This document shows positions 34,936-47,100 of a stretch of 64,000 nucleotides of DNA, piece after piece (positions within the stretch are counted from its first letter, which is position 1; the number at the start of each line of letters is the position of its first letter). The notes beneath the pieces were generated by a model. The model searched no databases. It was given only the letters and a program-made list of their open reading frames with translations, and was not told the DNA's origin. Source of the DNA: Perilla frutescens. Taxonomy: Eukaryota; Streptophyta; Magnoliopsida; Lamiales; Lamiaceae. The stretch lies in assembly GCA_026008535.1 (NCBI GenBank), contig BRKX01000006.1, forward strand, positions 37,622,664-37,686,663. The letters are read 5' to 3'. A program made the position numbers and the translations under genes.

Positions 34936-37900
34936 AAGAACGGATGCAGAATGTCAATGAAATTGTCGAATTGGAGGGGATCAAATTTAAATTTTTAATG
35001 ATTACAGTATATGAACAATTTAATTTTTTTATGCTTTCAGTACATGAGCAATTTTATTTTTCACGTTTTTGCAGATGTTTTGAAGTATTTGACATTATTT
35101 TTTGATGTTCAGTTTTATATTCAGTTTATTGACATTTTTCATTGGTTGAACTTTGACTTTTTGATTTTGCATATATTGATTTTGGTTTACATGATATTGC
35201 TCGATTTTAAGTTCTTTAAAATTTGTTACATTATGTTTTCAATTTTTTATTATGCTTTATTATTATGCTATACAATCAAACATTTATACTTATGTTGTGA
35301 TATTGAGTTTATGTTTGTATTTTAATGTGATGTATTTATATGAGATACGTTTAATTATCAAACATTGTAAAATCTATATTTTTACATCACAAAATTTTTT
35401 TTTGCAAACATTCAATCATCCATACAACATAATTAACAGAGTATGATTTTTTAATTTAAATGTAAAATGCAATTTAAATATGTGATAGTTAAATAAAACA
35501 CAACGACAATAAATACATATTAGATAATATTCCATTAATGATGCAATAGCATATTAAGTACCAATTAAATATCAAGTGAATGAGTGCGAAAGATCTGGAT
35601 CAAAGATTATTAACCTTTCAAGAACCATTTAGGAGTAAGTGGATTTCCCAGTTCACAATCACCCGTTTGAACGGGGGCACAGGGGGTCACACAAAGTCCA
35701 TGACCCTATCGGGTTAAACACTATAATCCAAACCAAAACCTCTCATCGAGAGATTTCGCAAACTGTTCTATAAAAGAACAGTGAAAGAGCACAGAGATCT
35801 GAGACTCAAAAGCACAGAGCAAAGCATACAACCATGGAAGGATGCATATATAAATATTAAATCATATATATTCTCTTATGCTAACCTAAAATATTCACCC
35901 ATAAAAATTAATTTTGAAACAAGCAAGCAAAACATAAATAATTGTAACAGTAAATTAAACAAAATAACATTAACATATTTTTAATATCAGGAACAGGTAT
36001 AAAATAAATTAAATAACATGTGTTATTTTAATAACACAAACAGGTGTTAATAACATGTGCATGTTAAATAACATTAACTCCATGAAACAGGAACAGTAAC
36101 ATTGAACCATATATAAATTAAATAACAGATTTTATCATTTAACATTCAAGCATATATTCAACTATACATATATACACTTTAAAATACAGGAATGGTTAAA
36201 CGAAATAATTTAAGGAATATAACTTTATTTAAAAAAATTCACATCACAGGTTATAAACATGTAATGCATATATACATATAAAACTAAAAGTTTACTAATA
36301 CATATTCATATTTGCTTTAAACAGTAAATAAATATAATGTATTAAAAAAACCAAAAGTAAAAGATAAATAGTAATTAATTACAAATACAAACATATAACT
36401 TAATTAAATAAGTAATATATTAATTTTTAAATTTAAATAGAACTGAAATTAAAATTATATTAACACCATAAACAATGTTAAATACAGAAACGTTACCAAT
36501 CCGAAAAAAATAAATTTTAAATTAACAATGCAAAATATTTAAATAATTTAATAAAATTGGTATTGAAAAAAAATAATTAAATCTGGGAAATAAATTATTA
36601 ATACATAAAATAAAATATGTAAAAATGGTCATGGTAGTGGGCAGTGGGAAAAAAATTTAAACTGCCACTTCTTAAAGAATTCAAAAATGCAGAGAATTTC
36701 AAAAATTCAAATTTCACAATATTGGACATTTCTAAGCAGTGCCAAGATGAAAAACACAGAGAGAGAGCATCCATTTTCTCATCAAAGAGAAGAACAAATT
36801 AAACGACTTCGTATGTCAGAATCATTACCAGATACGAATAGCATACATGTACATTCTCATTCAATCAAAACATATTATAGTTTTTTCCCATGTTGAAGAA
36901 GACAGAACTAAAAATATAAACAAAGATGAAGCTTTTCAACAGTTAAAATAGAACGATTTATACATTTAATAGCTGTAGTTTATAATTTATACCTGTTGAA
37001 TTAAATCTGTGATTTAAGCATCTCCTTACATCCGTTCAATTGCGTGTTTCTAATCTGCAAATTCAGTTAAAACGAAAGTTAAAAAAGTAGGGAGATATAT
37101 CTACTTAGATTTGAATTTCAGCTTTCAGGAAATATGTGTGTGTGTTAGTGAGTGAGATATAAACAGGAAGAGCAAGAGGGTCTTATCTTTCTTCTTCGGC
37201 AGATCGGGAAGTGGAAGTTGGGTTTTCACAGTAACATTTAAGAGGCAGACTCACTGAGATGAATTAAAAAAAAATTAAATATTAAATATCGGCTGAACAG
37301 AGTATTACATTTTAAAATAATACATAAATATGACACCTACAATTTATATCGCTGAAGATAGAACCTGCAAAACAACATACCAAAAAATTAGAAATAAATT
37401 TCAACAAAAAAAACAACAGAGTATTAGCATAAAAAAATACATAAATATCACAGATACACTTCAGATCTGCTTAGATCTGTTGTCTTACTTTGACTAGGTG
37501 TGTGTGTGTGTGTTAATCAATGTTACAGGCATAAAAAAAAAGAGTTAAACTCATCTTTTTTGGGTGATCCCATGGCTGCAAATATGATCTGCTTGAGCTC
37601 ATGAACTTAGTTTCAATAAAGGCCAACATCCTCGGTATAGTAGTATTACTAGAAGCAAATCTGTGCTTAAATCCAAAAGGCCGAAGTTCATCTGCCATTT
37701 AAAACAAAACAAAAAAGTTAAAAGGCAGTCAACTTTTTATTCTTTAACTTATACAGAGAGAGAGAGTCAGGGAAATACCGAAAAATATGGTAGCATGAGA
37801 TCAATGAGGATTAATGCAGCATGAGATCTAGAAAACCATAGATCTACACTTTCGAGTGATACATCCAGTCACTTAACAGTGACTGAAGACTCACTTTTAT

Positions 37901-38285
37901 CCTGCTTAGGATCTCATTCAGAGTTTGAAGAGAATATGGAAAACCTCAACCGAGTGAGAACTGAAGCAAATCTTGGAAAATCTGTGTGCAATTTCAAACA
38001 AAAAAATAAAACGTAGGAAAATTTTATATAAAAAGAAGTAAACAGAGAGAGATCAGAGAAATACCTTTCAAAATCGGCAATGGTGATACAAACCCTTCAG
38101 GCGTTCCATAGCTGGGATTTTTAGAACATCACATCATGAGGGTAAGGAATTTTCGGACAGAGTCGAGGCGCCTATTTTTTCGGATTTCTTCATATGAATA
38201 GCATGTATTCTGCTATTATGTGTGTGATATTTCAGAGAATATATTTTTACAGTGAATGAGAGCGGCGGAGATAGGGTTAGTAGAT
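34936..38285. other. AT-rich Helitron interior, no recognised gene
   Basis: Very AT-rich DNA follows the RPA gene. Hydrophobic open frames at 35,011-35,446 are what AT-rich DNA gives by chance. A minus-strand frame at 37,513-37,698 (starting MADELRPFGF) could be an exon of a transcript from the promoter-like region at 38.3-38.6 kb, but I do not recognise it. A slightly GC-richer patch lies at 35,590-35,760. Confidence 0.4.
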
Positions 38286-38289
38286 CGAT

Positions 38290-38378
38290 AGAGAGAGAAC
38301 AATGAATAAGAATGAGAGTTCATTCTTACAGAGTTAAGAGAGTTGCGGAAGGTAGAGAGAGAGTGTGTGAGACGGCGG

Positions 38379-38421
<43 letters not shown>

Positions 38422-38620
38422 TCGGCGGAAATGAAATGAGCTGAAACCCTACTAAGGGTCAGCTCATATATATGTGTGTTTTACCCTAATATTGTACAAA
38501 ATAATTAATCATATAGTACAGAATTTTGCAGCCCAATTTTATTACATAATTAATTTTGCAGCCCAATTTAAATATGCAACATCAATTGTGGCCCAAAATA
38601 GTTTAATAATTCATAGGCCC
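38290..38620 (-). promoter_or_regulatory. Minus-strand promoter/leader-like region 1
   Basis: On the minus strand, from right to left: four (T)TGGGC(C) words (about 38,617, 38,592, 38,559 and 38,530), a CATATATATGAG TATA-like box (about 38,463-38,473), an AGGGTTT word, and a long CT-rich leader with CCGCCG words and a (CT)n run (38,382-38,418). TATA, TGGGC and a pyrimidine-rich leader in this order are promoter-like. The RNA would run against the Helitron genes. Confidence 0.4.
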
Positions 38621-38621
38621 A

Positions 38622-38681
<60 letters not shown>
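38621..38681 (+). repeat. (AAT)n microsatellite
   Basis: About twenty AAT trinucleotides without interruption. Confidence 0.95.
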
Positions 38682-38682
<1 letters not shown>

Positions 38683-39650
38683 GTAGTAATAAAATAAAAA
38701 ACTTCATACTTTATTAATGGATTTACGATTAGGGTTATGATTTTTTCCCCAAAATATTAATATTATATAAATTTATTATTTCAAAGTTTAATGTGTTGTT
38801 TAATTTATTTAGTATGCATTTTCGATTTTTATTATTGATATAGTTATACATTACTAAGATAATTCAATGTTTAATATTTGCACATAATTTAAATATTATA
38901 GTAATTATTTAGTAATTACTTAACTCAAATTTTATTGTTACTTATTATGTAGTAATAGACAATAATATTTACCTAATTATTAATTATTTAATTTAATAAT
39001 TAAAATTTACATGTGTGGTTAAACTGATTACATTAGTTTATTTATATGGATTTATTAAATATTTGAAGTTAATTATATTTTAATCAAAAGAATTATTTAT
39101 GCTGGCCCAATTGAATTTAAAATGAAGTATTTTTATCTTGGCCCAATTCCATTTAATCATAATTGTATATACTAAATATGAACCAAATAAGAATATAGCA
39201 TAATTAAAAATTATTTATTTACATAATTTTAATAATTAATTAAGTCTAAAATTTATATAATTAGTTAACATATACGAAATTAGGTAAATATTAGGTAACA
39301 ATGAATAAATTATCTAAATTAATAATTATTTTATGTGATTATTCCAAATTTAATAAAAATTATACATAAATTACATACTTATGTTAATAATTAAATGCAT
39401 TTAGTCAAATATTCTGTAATTTAATCAAAATATTTCAAAATTTTAATGTAGAAATTGATTACATATTGATAGAAATTATTATCATGTTATAATAATGAAA
39501 ATTAATTTTTATTGAATTTTAATTCATTCATATTGATGAATAGATGATTTGGGTTACTTAACCAGAATTGAAAGAAATTGATTTTAGTGCTTCTCTAAAT
39601 TTAAAAGTTTAGTTTTCAATTAAATATTGTATATTTTATATGTAAATAAA

Positions 39651-39683
<33 letters not shown>

Positions 39684-39737
39684 GTTTTTCATATTATATT
39701 AGATATCTAAAATCATTCTTAATCTCTTTAATTATAG
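38682..39737. other. AT-rich, no gene
   Basis: Extremely AT-rich DNA with a second (ATT)n run at 39,651-39,682. No coding signal. Confidence 0.6.
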
Positions 39738-40282
39738 GCATCAGTTGATGTTGACCAATTAATTGATGTAAATGTTACACAAATGTCTGATATAGGTACT
39801 AAATGTAATAAATATTAATTAAAAATTCAATATTAAATTATAATAATAATTATATAAATATGATGTTAACAATTTTTTTTGCTCATTAGATGAACATTAT
39901 GATTGTAATTCGCATCAATATTGTATCGGTAAGTTAATATGTCATATTTCAATTTATTTATTTAATAATATATTTATATTTAATGTTTATTTTTTTTGAA
40001 TATTTATAGCAAAAAAAAAATGTGAATCACACTTCTATTGGTAAATTTAATATATTTGAAATTGTAAAATTTCAAATTGAATACTGTATATTTTATAGTT
40101 AAAGAAATATTATTACTATGTTTTTTATTTTAATTTAGATATCTAAACTCATTTTTATTTTATTTAAATACAAGTGAAGGATCAAGTACATCTGAATATA
40201 TTGTTGATTTAACAATAAATGAATCAGTTGATGTTGACCAATTAATTGACATACATGTTACAGAAATATCTGATATATGTAT
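39738..40282 (+). other. Repeated short exons of the Helitron Rep gene, first set
   Basis: 39,738-39,795 encodes SVDVDQLIDVNVTQMSDI and is bounded by AG and GT. 39,890-39,928 encodes DEHYDCNSHQYCI, also bounded by AG and GT and in matching phase. About 40,175-40,280 encodes a longer version (IVDLTINESVDVDQLIDIHV). About 40,380-40,410 encodes a second QHYDHTSQQYST-like microexon. All are in the same phase, so each can be added or skipped without breaking the frame. They presumably feed the N-terminus of the Rep/helicase protein. Function unknown. Confidence 0.5.
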
Positions 40283-40959
40283 TAAATGCAGTAAATGTTA
40301 ATTAAAAATTAAATATTAAATTATAATAATGCCTATATGAATCTGATGTTAATAATTTTTTTGTTCATTAGGTCAACACTATGATCATACTTCACAGCAA
40401 TATTCTACTGGTAAGTTAGTAATTATGTGCAATTTTAATTTATTTTTATCCATAATTCATTTTTATTAAAAATATAATTTTTAAACATTATTTTTAGTAA
40501 AAAAAATGTAGAATGAACAAACCATTCATAAATATAATATATTTCAGGTTTTTATGATTCCAATTCAATATTGTATATTTTATATTTAAATAAATATTAT
40601 TAATACATTTTTAAAAAAAAAATTATATTTAATATAGATTATTATGTTTTAAGATTGATATTCATGTTTTTAATTCGATGTTTTAAGATTGATATTCATG
40701 TTTTTAATTCGATGTTATTTAAAATTTAAAATTAATTTATAATAGTAATTATATTAATTTGATGTCAATAATTTCTTTTTGTCATTAGGTGAACAATATT
40801 AAATTAAACAGATAGTGAACATATAACTGCTTATGTAAATTGGTCATACACTTATGTAAATTATGTAAATATCTGTGTGCGTGTGTTATTAATTGAGATA
40901 GAACCATAAAAAAAAGAAAAAGAGAAAGATTACACTTATCTTTTATTTTTCCGCCGTAT

Positions 40960-41465
40960 CTGAAACCCTAATTGTTGATTTAGTGTAAAAAATGGAAGCC
41001 GATTCTGAAAGAGGTCAAAATATTCATACATGATTTGGTGATTTAGTTTCAGCCTCTCATCGAGAGACTGACAGATTTATAGTGATAGATTCCAATCAAG
41101 TGTTGATGGATGAGAGTTTTTCGGAAGAAGGAGAGTGAAGAGTGAGCTGCCGGAAGAGAGAGAAAGAGTGACCAAGAAACCCTAGATCTATTTTTCAGAC
41201 ATAATCGAGAGAAATTTGGGAGAGAGAGAAAGAGAGGATGAATGCGGCGGAATTTAGAGAGAGAAGGAGTTCAGCTCAAATGAGGCGATGAAGGAAATCG
41301 TGTATATATATATATGTAGGGTTTTGTTAGAGAATAGCTTATGAAGCAAGTTTTAGCTGCATCCGGCCCAATCATAAATTTAAAACATGCAGATCTATGC
41401 CCCCAAATAATATTATTGATCCATTATAAATCTTAATTTAGGCCCAAATAAGGAGTTACATAATA
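40960..41465 (-). promoter_or_regulatory. Minus-strand promoter/leader-like region 2
   Basis: This is a diverged copy of the arrangement at 38,290-38,620: TTGGGCC words (about 41,444 and 41,366), AAACCCTA (41,325-41,332), a TATATATA box (about 41,302-41,318), then a CT-rich leader with GCCGC words running left to about 40,970. Two such units on the same strand within one Helitron suggest captured host promoter DNA that was later duplicated. Confidence 0.4.
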
Positions 41466-41756
41466 AAATATTATTAATTTAGATAATGTAGATAATTAAT
41501 TATGTAAAAAATTTAGAACATTAATTAATTTATACTAAATGTACAGAATAAAAGATTTAATTAATGATGAATAATTATGTATTACATAATTTGGGGACTA
41601 ATTTACTAATTTTTTTAATATTTAGTTAAATATTAGATGATTATTCAATATTTATATAAATAGATTTTTAATTTAGATAATTTTTTAATATTTAATATTA
41701 ATTATTCAAATCTTAGATAATTTAGGTAAGAATTATATAAAAATTTTATAATTAAT

Positions 41757-43566
41757 TTAGATATTAAATTATTTGATATTTGACTATGTCATTAAATATT
41801 ACTTAATTAATATAAATAAGATAATATTTATTTATTTAGTCAATGATTATGTGTATAATCTATACTATATATAAAATAAAATTCTTTATTACTTAATAGA
41901 ATTTAAGAAACTATTTCTCATCTGTAATAAATATTTTTAAACAAATATATTAAACATTTAATGTATATTGTTTTTTATTTTTTTAAATTATATTATATGT
42001 TTTCACTACAGGTTATTCAATAACGGATGAACTACTGCAGAATACAAGATTAATTGACATACATGTTGAAGAGATTTCTAATATAGGTATTTTTTTTTGT
42101 ATTAGATTTTGAAATAATATATTATGATATTATAAATCATATTTATATTTTTAATAGTTTTTAAATCATTCATATTGATTCAAAACAAAAAAATTTAGTT
42201 CATCAGTCTTCAAAGAAATTGATGTTAGTGATTCTCTAAATTTTAATGGTAAGTTTGCAATTCGATAATGTATATTTTATATGTACATAAATATTATTAT
42301 TATTATTTTCATAATATTTTAGATATCTAAACTCATTTTAAATTACTCAAATACAGGTGAAGGAAGAAGTACATCTGAACAGATTGTTGATTTAATAATT
42401 AATGAATCAGTGGATGTTGACCAATTAATTGATATACATGTTACACAAATCTCTGATATAGGTACTAAATGCATTATATGTTATTTTAAAATTTAATATT
42501 AAATTATAATCATGATTATATCAATCTGATGTTAATAATTTTTTTATATGTAAGGTGAACAATATGATCGTAATTTGCAGCAACATTGTACTGGTAAGTT
42601 ATTAATTATATCCAATCTTAATTAGTTTTTTTATTTAATAATTTATTTATATATAATTAATTTAGATACTAAATTATTTGATATTTTACCGTGTCATTAA
42701 ATATTACTTAATTAATATAAATAAGATAATATTTATATATTTAGTCAATGATTATGTGTATAATCTAAACTATATATAAAATAAAATTCTTCATTACTTA
42801 ATAGAATTTAAGAAACTATTTCTCATCTGTAATAAATATTTTTAAACAAATATATTAAACATTTAATGTATATTGTTTTCTATTTTTTAAAATTATATTA
42901 TATTTTTTCACTACAGGTTATTCAATAACGGATGAACTACTGCAGAATACAAGATTAATTGACATACATGTTGAAGAGATTTCTAATATAGGTATTCTTT
43001 TTTTTTTTTTTTGTATTAGATTTTGAAATAATATATTATGATATTATAAATCATATTTATATTTTTAATAGTTTTTAAATCATTCATATTGATCGAAAAA
43101 AAAAATTTACTTCATCAATCTTCAAAGAAATTGATGTTAGTGATTCTCTAAATTTTAATGGTAAGTTTGCAATTCGATAATGTATATTTTATATGTACAT
43201 AAATATTTTTATTATTTTTTTCATAATATTTTAGATATCTAAACTCATTCTTAAATTACTCAAATACATGTGAAGGAAGAAGTACATCTGAACAGATTGT
43301 TGATTTAATAATTAATGAATCAGTGGATGTTGACCAATTAATTGATATACATGTTACACAAATATCTGATATAGGTACTAAATGCATTATATGTTATTTT
43401 AAAATTTAATATTAAATTATAATAATGATTATATGAATCTGATTTTAATAATTTTTTTATATGTAAGGTGAACAGTATGATCGTAATTTGCAGCAACATT
43501 GTAGTAGTAAGTTATTAATTATATCCAATCTTAATTATTTTTTTATTTAATCATTTATTTATATGT
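41757..43566 (+). repeat. 905-bp tandem duplication in the Helitron
   Basis: Copy 1 is 41,757-42,661 and copy 2 is 42,662-43,566; landmarks (TTTAG before ATACTAAATT, GGTTATTCAATAACGG) are exactly 905 bp apart. The copies differ at a few per cent of sites. Each holds the same set of candidate exons: one starting GGTTATTCAATAACGG (YSITDELLQNTRLIDIHVEE), one with VDVDQLIDIHVTQISDI, and a microexon EQYDRNLQQHC. In copy 2 the acceptor of the long exon has changed from CAG to ATG (about 43,269). Confidence 0.92.
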
Positions 43567-43849
43567 AATTTGTAATTTTTTTATTATTTATTGTAAATTA
43601 AAAAATATTGGGAATCAAACTTTTATTGGTAAATTTAGAATATATCGGATTGGTAAGTTTGCAATACTATATAATTTATTTCGAAGAAATATTAGTATTA
43701 TTATTTTTATATTACTTTACATACCAAAAATCTAAATTAATCAAATACAGGTGAAGAAACAGTTGAACAGATGGTTGATTTAACAGTTAATGAATCACTG
43801 GAGGATGACCAATTAATTGATATACATGTGACACAAATGTCTGATATAG
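42011..43849 (+). other. Repeated short exons of the Helitron Rep gene, second set
   Basis: Candidate exons bounded by AG and GT: 42,011-42,089 and its copy near 42,916-42,994 (DELLQNTRLIDIHVEEISNI); 42,357-42,461 and the copy near 43,270-43,374 (STSEQIVDLIINESVDVDQL); microexons near 42,556-42,594 and 43,469-43,507 (EQYDRNLQQHC); and 43,751-43,849 (EQMVDLTVNESLEDDQLIDI). The core word is DQLIDIHVTQxSDI. Together with the first set this gives at least five copies of the long exon and four of the microexon. No known domain is recognised. Confidence 0.5.
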
Positions 43850-44118
43850 GTAATAAATGCATTATATTTAAATTAAAAAATTTAATTTGATTTTTTTTAT
43901 TTGATAACTTATTTGTATTAAATTTGTTATTTTGTCAATATTTATAGCAACGCAAAATAATAAAAATGGGAATCATACTTTTATTTGTAAATTTAGCATA
44001 TATTTTTTAAAAATTGAGTTATCTAAATATTTTTTTACTAATATATGAATTTACAACAATTATCAATATAATTATGAATAATATTAAATATTTATTTAAC
44101 ATTTAACATTCATAACAG

Positions 44119-47100
44119 TTTCAGACTACTCCGATCTTGGTGATCCGGATTTTATTTGTGCATTTTGTGGAGCACATTTTTGGTATGATGAGAGGTTGGG
44201 AAAAAATTCAAATTCACACATTCCGAAATACTCATCATGCTGTGTCGGAGGAAAAATTAAACTACCACCTGTTTAAAGGCCTCCTAAAGTTTTGGAAAGT
44301 TTGCTCTATGAAAATGATCATAAGAGTAAACATTTTCTTGATAATATTCGTTCCTACAATAGTATGTTTTCTTTCACATCAATGGGAGGCAAGATAGATT
44401 TGAGTTTAAATACTGGTAATTCTCCACCGACATTCCGACTGCACGGTCAGAATTATCATATGATTGGAAGTCTACTGCCAACACAAGGTTCTACACCAAA
44501 GTTTGCTCAGTTATATATTTATGATACTGAAAACGAGGTTGCAAATAGAATGCTTTATGTGAGGTAATTTATATTTATTATTATAATTTTTTAAATATAT
44601 CTCTTAATATTAATTACGTTCATTCTAATTCAATTTTATATTTTATGTTTATATAAGAACAAAAAAAGCCTAAGCACACTTCATGCAGAGATTGTTTCTG
44701 AACTTAAAAGCATGTTGGATGAATATAATGTTTTTGCGAAGTCATTTAGGATGGCAAAGCACAACATTGTAGATCTTGGTCAATCAGATGTTAAGTTGAA
44801 ACTTATTGGTAGACGTGGAGGCGATGCTAGAATGCATAATCTTCCAACTGTGTCTGAAGTTGCTGCGTTAGTTGTTGGAGATTTTGATCAGTTTTTTGGA
44901 GATAGAGACATAATTTTGGAAACTCAAACTGGAGAATTGAAACGCATTAATGAGTTAAATACAGCCTATTTGGGTTTACAATATCCTCTTCTGTTTCCAT
45001 ATGGTGAAGACGGTTATAGAGAAGATATACCATTTTCATATTTGCATTCTTCAGCAAGTTATGGATTTTGCATATCGATTGCATGAAAGAGATTGTGATG
45101 CAAAAATCATTCTAAGCTCAAGGAGATTATTTCAACAATTTATTGTTGATGCCTACACAATGGTTGAATCTGCTAGACTTTTATACATACGAACACATCA
45201 ACAATCATTGAGATGTCATGTGTACAAAGGTTTAGAAGAGGCTCTAACAAGAGGTGAAAGAAATCCCGCAAGTCAAGGAAAACGAGTTATTCTGCCTTCC
45301 ACATTCACTGGAGGAGCTCGATACATGATTCAAAGTTATCAAGATGCTATGGCTATTTGTCAGTGGGCTGGATATCCAAATCTATTCATCACATTCACAT
45401 GCAATCCAAGGTGGCCAGAAATTGTAAGATATGTGCAGGAAAAAGGATTGAAATCTGAAGATCGTCCCGATATTGTTTGTCGAGTGTTCAAAATGAAGTT
45501 AGACAATTTGATTTACGATCTGCGTCAAAATAATGTCTTTAGAAATGTTAAAGTAGGTATGTGTTAATTTTATTCAAATTATTCTATCAAAGTTTTATTT
45601 TAATATAATTTACAATTTATTTAGCTTTCAATTATAGTGGTGTACACTGTTGAATTTCAAAAGAGGGGTCTTCCACATACACATATCTTGCTTTTCATAT
45701 CGAAAGAGGATCAAAATCGAGGATCAGAAGTGATTGATGAAATTATATCAGCTGAAATACATGATAAAGATCTGGATCCACAATATTACACAGCTGTACA
45801 GGAATTCATGATTCATGGTCCATGCGGTGTTGCGAAAAAAAATTCACCCTGCATGAGAAATGGTCGCTGCAGTAAATATTTTCCAAAACTTTTTACTGAG
45901 ACAACAACCACTGATGAAGATGGATATCCAATATATAGACGCAGAGACAATGGAAGAACAATTTTGAAGAATGGAATGCTGATGGATAATAGATATGTGG
46001 TTCCTCACAATCGATTCCTTCTGATGAAGTATGATGCCCATATAAATGTGGAATTGTGCAATCAGTCAAGATCAATAAAATATTTGTTTAAATATGTGAA
46101 CAAAGGTCACGATCGTGTCACCGCAGCATTTTATCAGAGCACTTAAGATGATGAAAGTGAGAAAAATATTGATAAAATAAGCATGTATTATGATTGCAGA
46201 TATATTTCCCCCTGCGAGGCTGCATGGAGAATATTTGGATTTCAAATTCAATACAAATACCCCCCGTTGAGAGATTAAGTTTTCATCTTGAAAACGAACA
46301 GACAGTTTTCTTTCAAGATTCTGATTCAATGGACGATGTCCTCAACAGACCAACTGTCCATGAAAGTATGTTTTTAACTTAGTTTGAAGCAAATAAGAAG
46401 TATCCGGAAGCGCGGAAACTTACTTATGTTCAATTTCCAACAAAGTTTGTTTGGAAAAAAGCTAAAAAAGAATGGGTGCCGAGGAAACAAAATTTCTCAA
46501 TTGGAAGAATTTTCTTTGTTCCTCCGGGGAGTGGGGAGATGTATTATTTGAGATGTTTGCTTAATGTTGTGCGGGGACCTACGTGTTATGAAGACATCAG
46601 AAAAATTGATGGTGTGCAGTATGCTTCATTCAGAGATGCATGTTATGCTTTGGGATTGTTAGATGACGATAAAGAATTTATTGATGGGATTGTTGAAGCA
46701 AGCTATTGGTCATCTGCTGAATCTCTGAGAAAGTTATTTGTTACATTGTTAGCATCCAATTCAATGGGACGTCCAGAAGTTGTGTGGAATAATTGTTGGA
46801 TGTATTTAGCAGATGATATATTATATAAGCAACGATCAATACTGCAACACCCTGGTACTTCAAATTATAATTGTTTAATCTTTGTTTAATTTTTGCATAA
46901 TATACTAACTTCCATTATTAACTATTCTTATAAATGTACAGAATTGCACTTGATTGATGATCAGATTCAAAGTTATTGTCTGGTGGAAATTGAAAAGTTA
47001 ATGAAGAGTTTTGGAAGGACTTTACGAGAATTTGAACGTATGCCTTTTCCAAGTTCTGACTTCTTTCAATCTCAGGAAAATAGATTGATAAATGATGAAA

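Noticed and set aside
35011..35446. Hydrophobic frame of 104 residues downstream of the RPA gene
   Set aside because: It is Phe/Leu/Ile/Tyr-rich only because the DNA is AT-rich. There is no start context, homologue or splice support.
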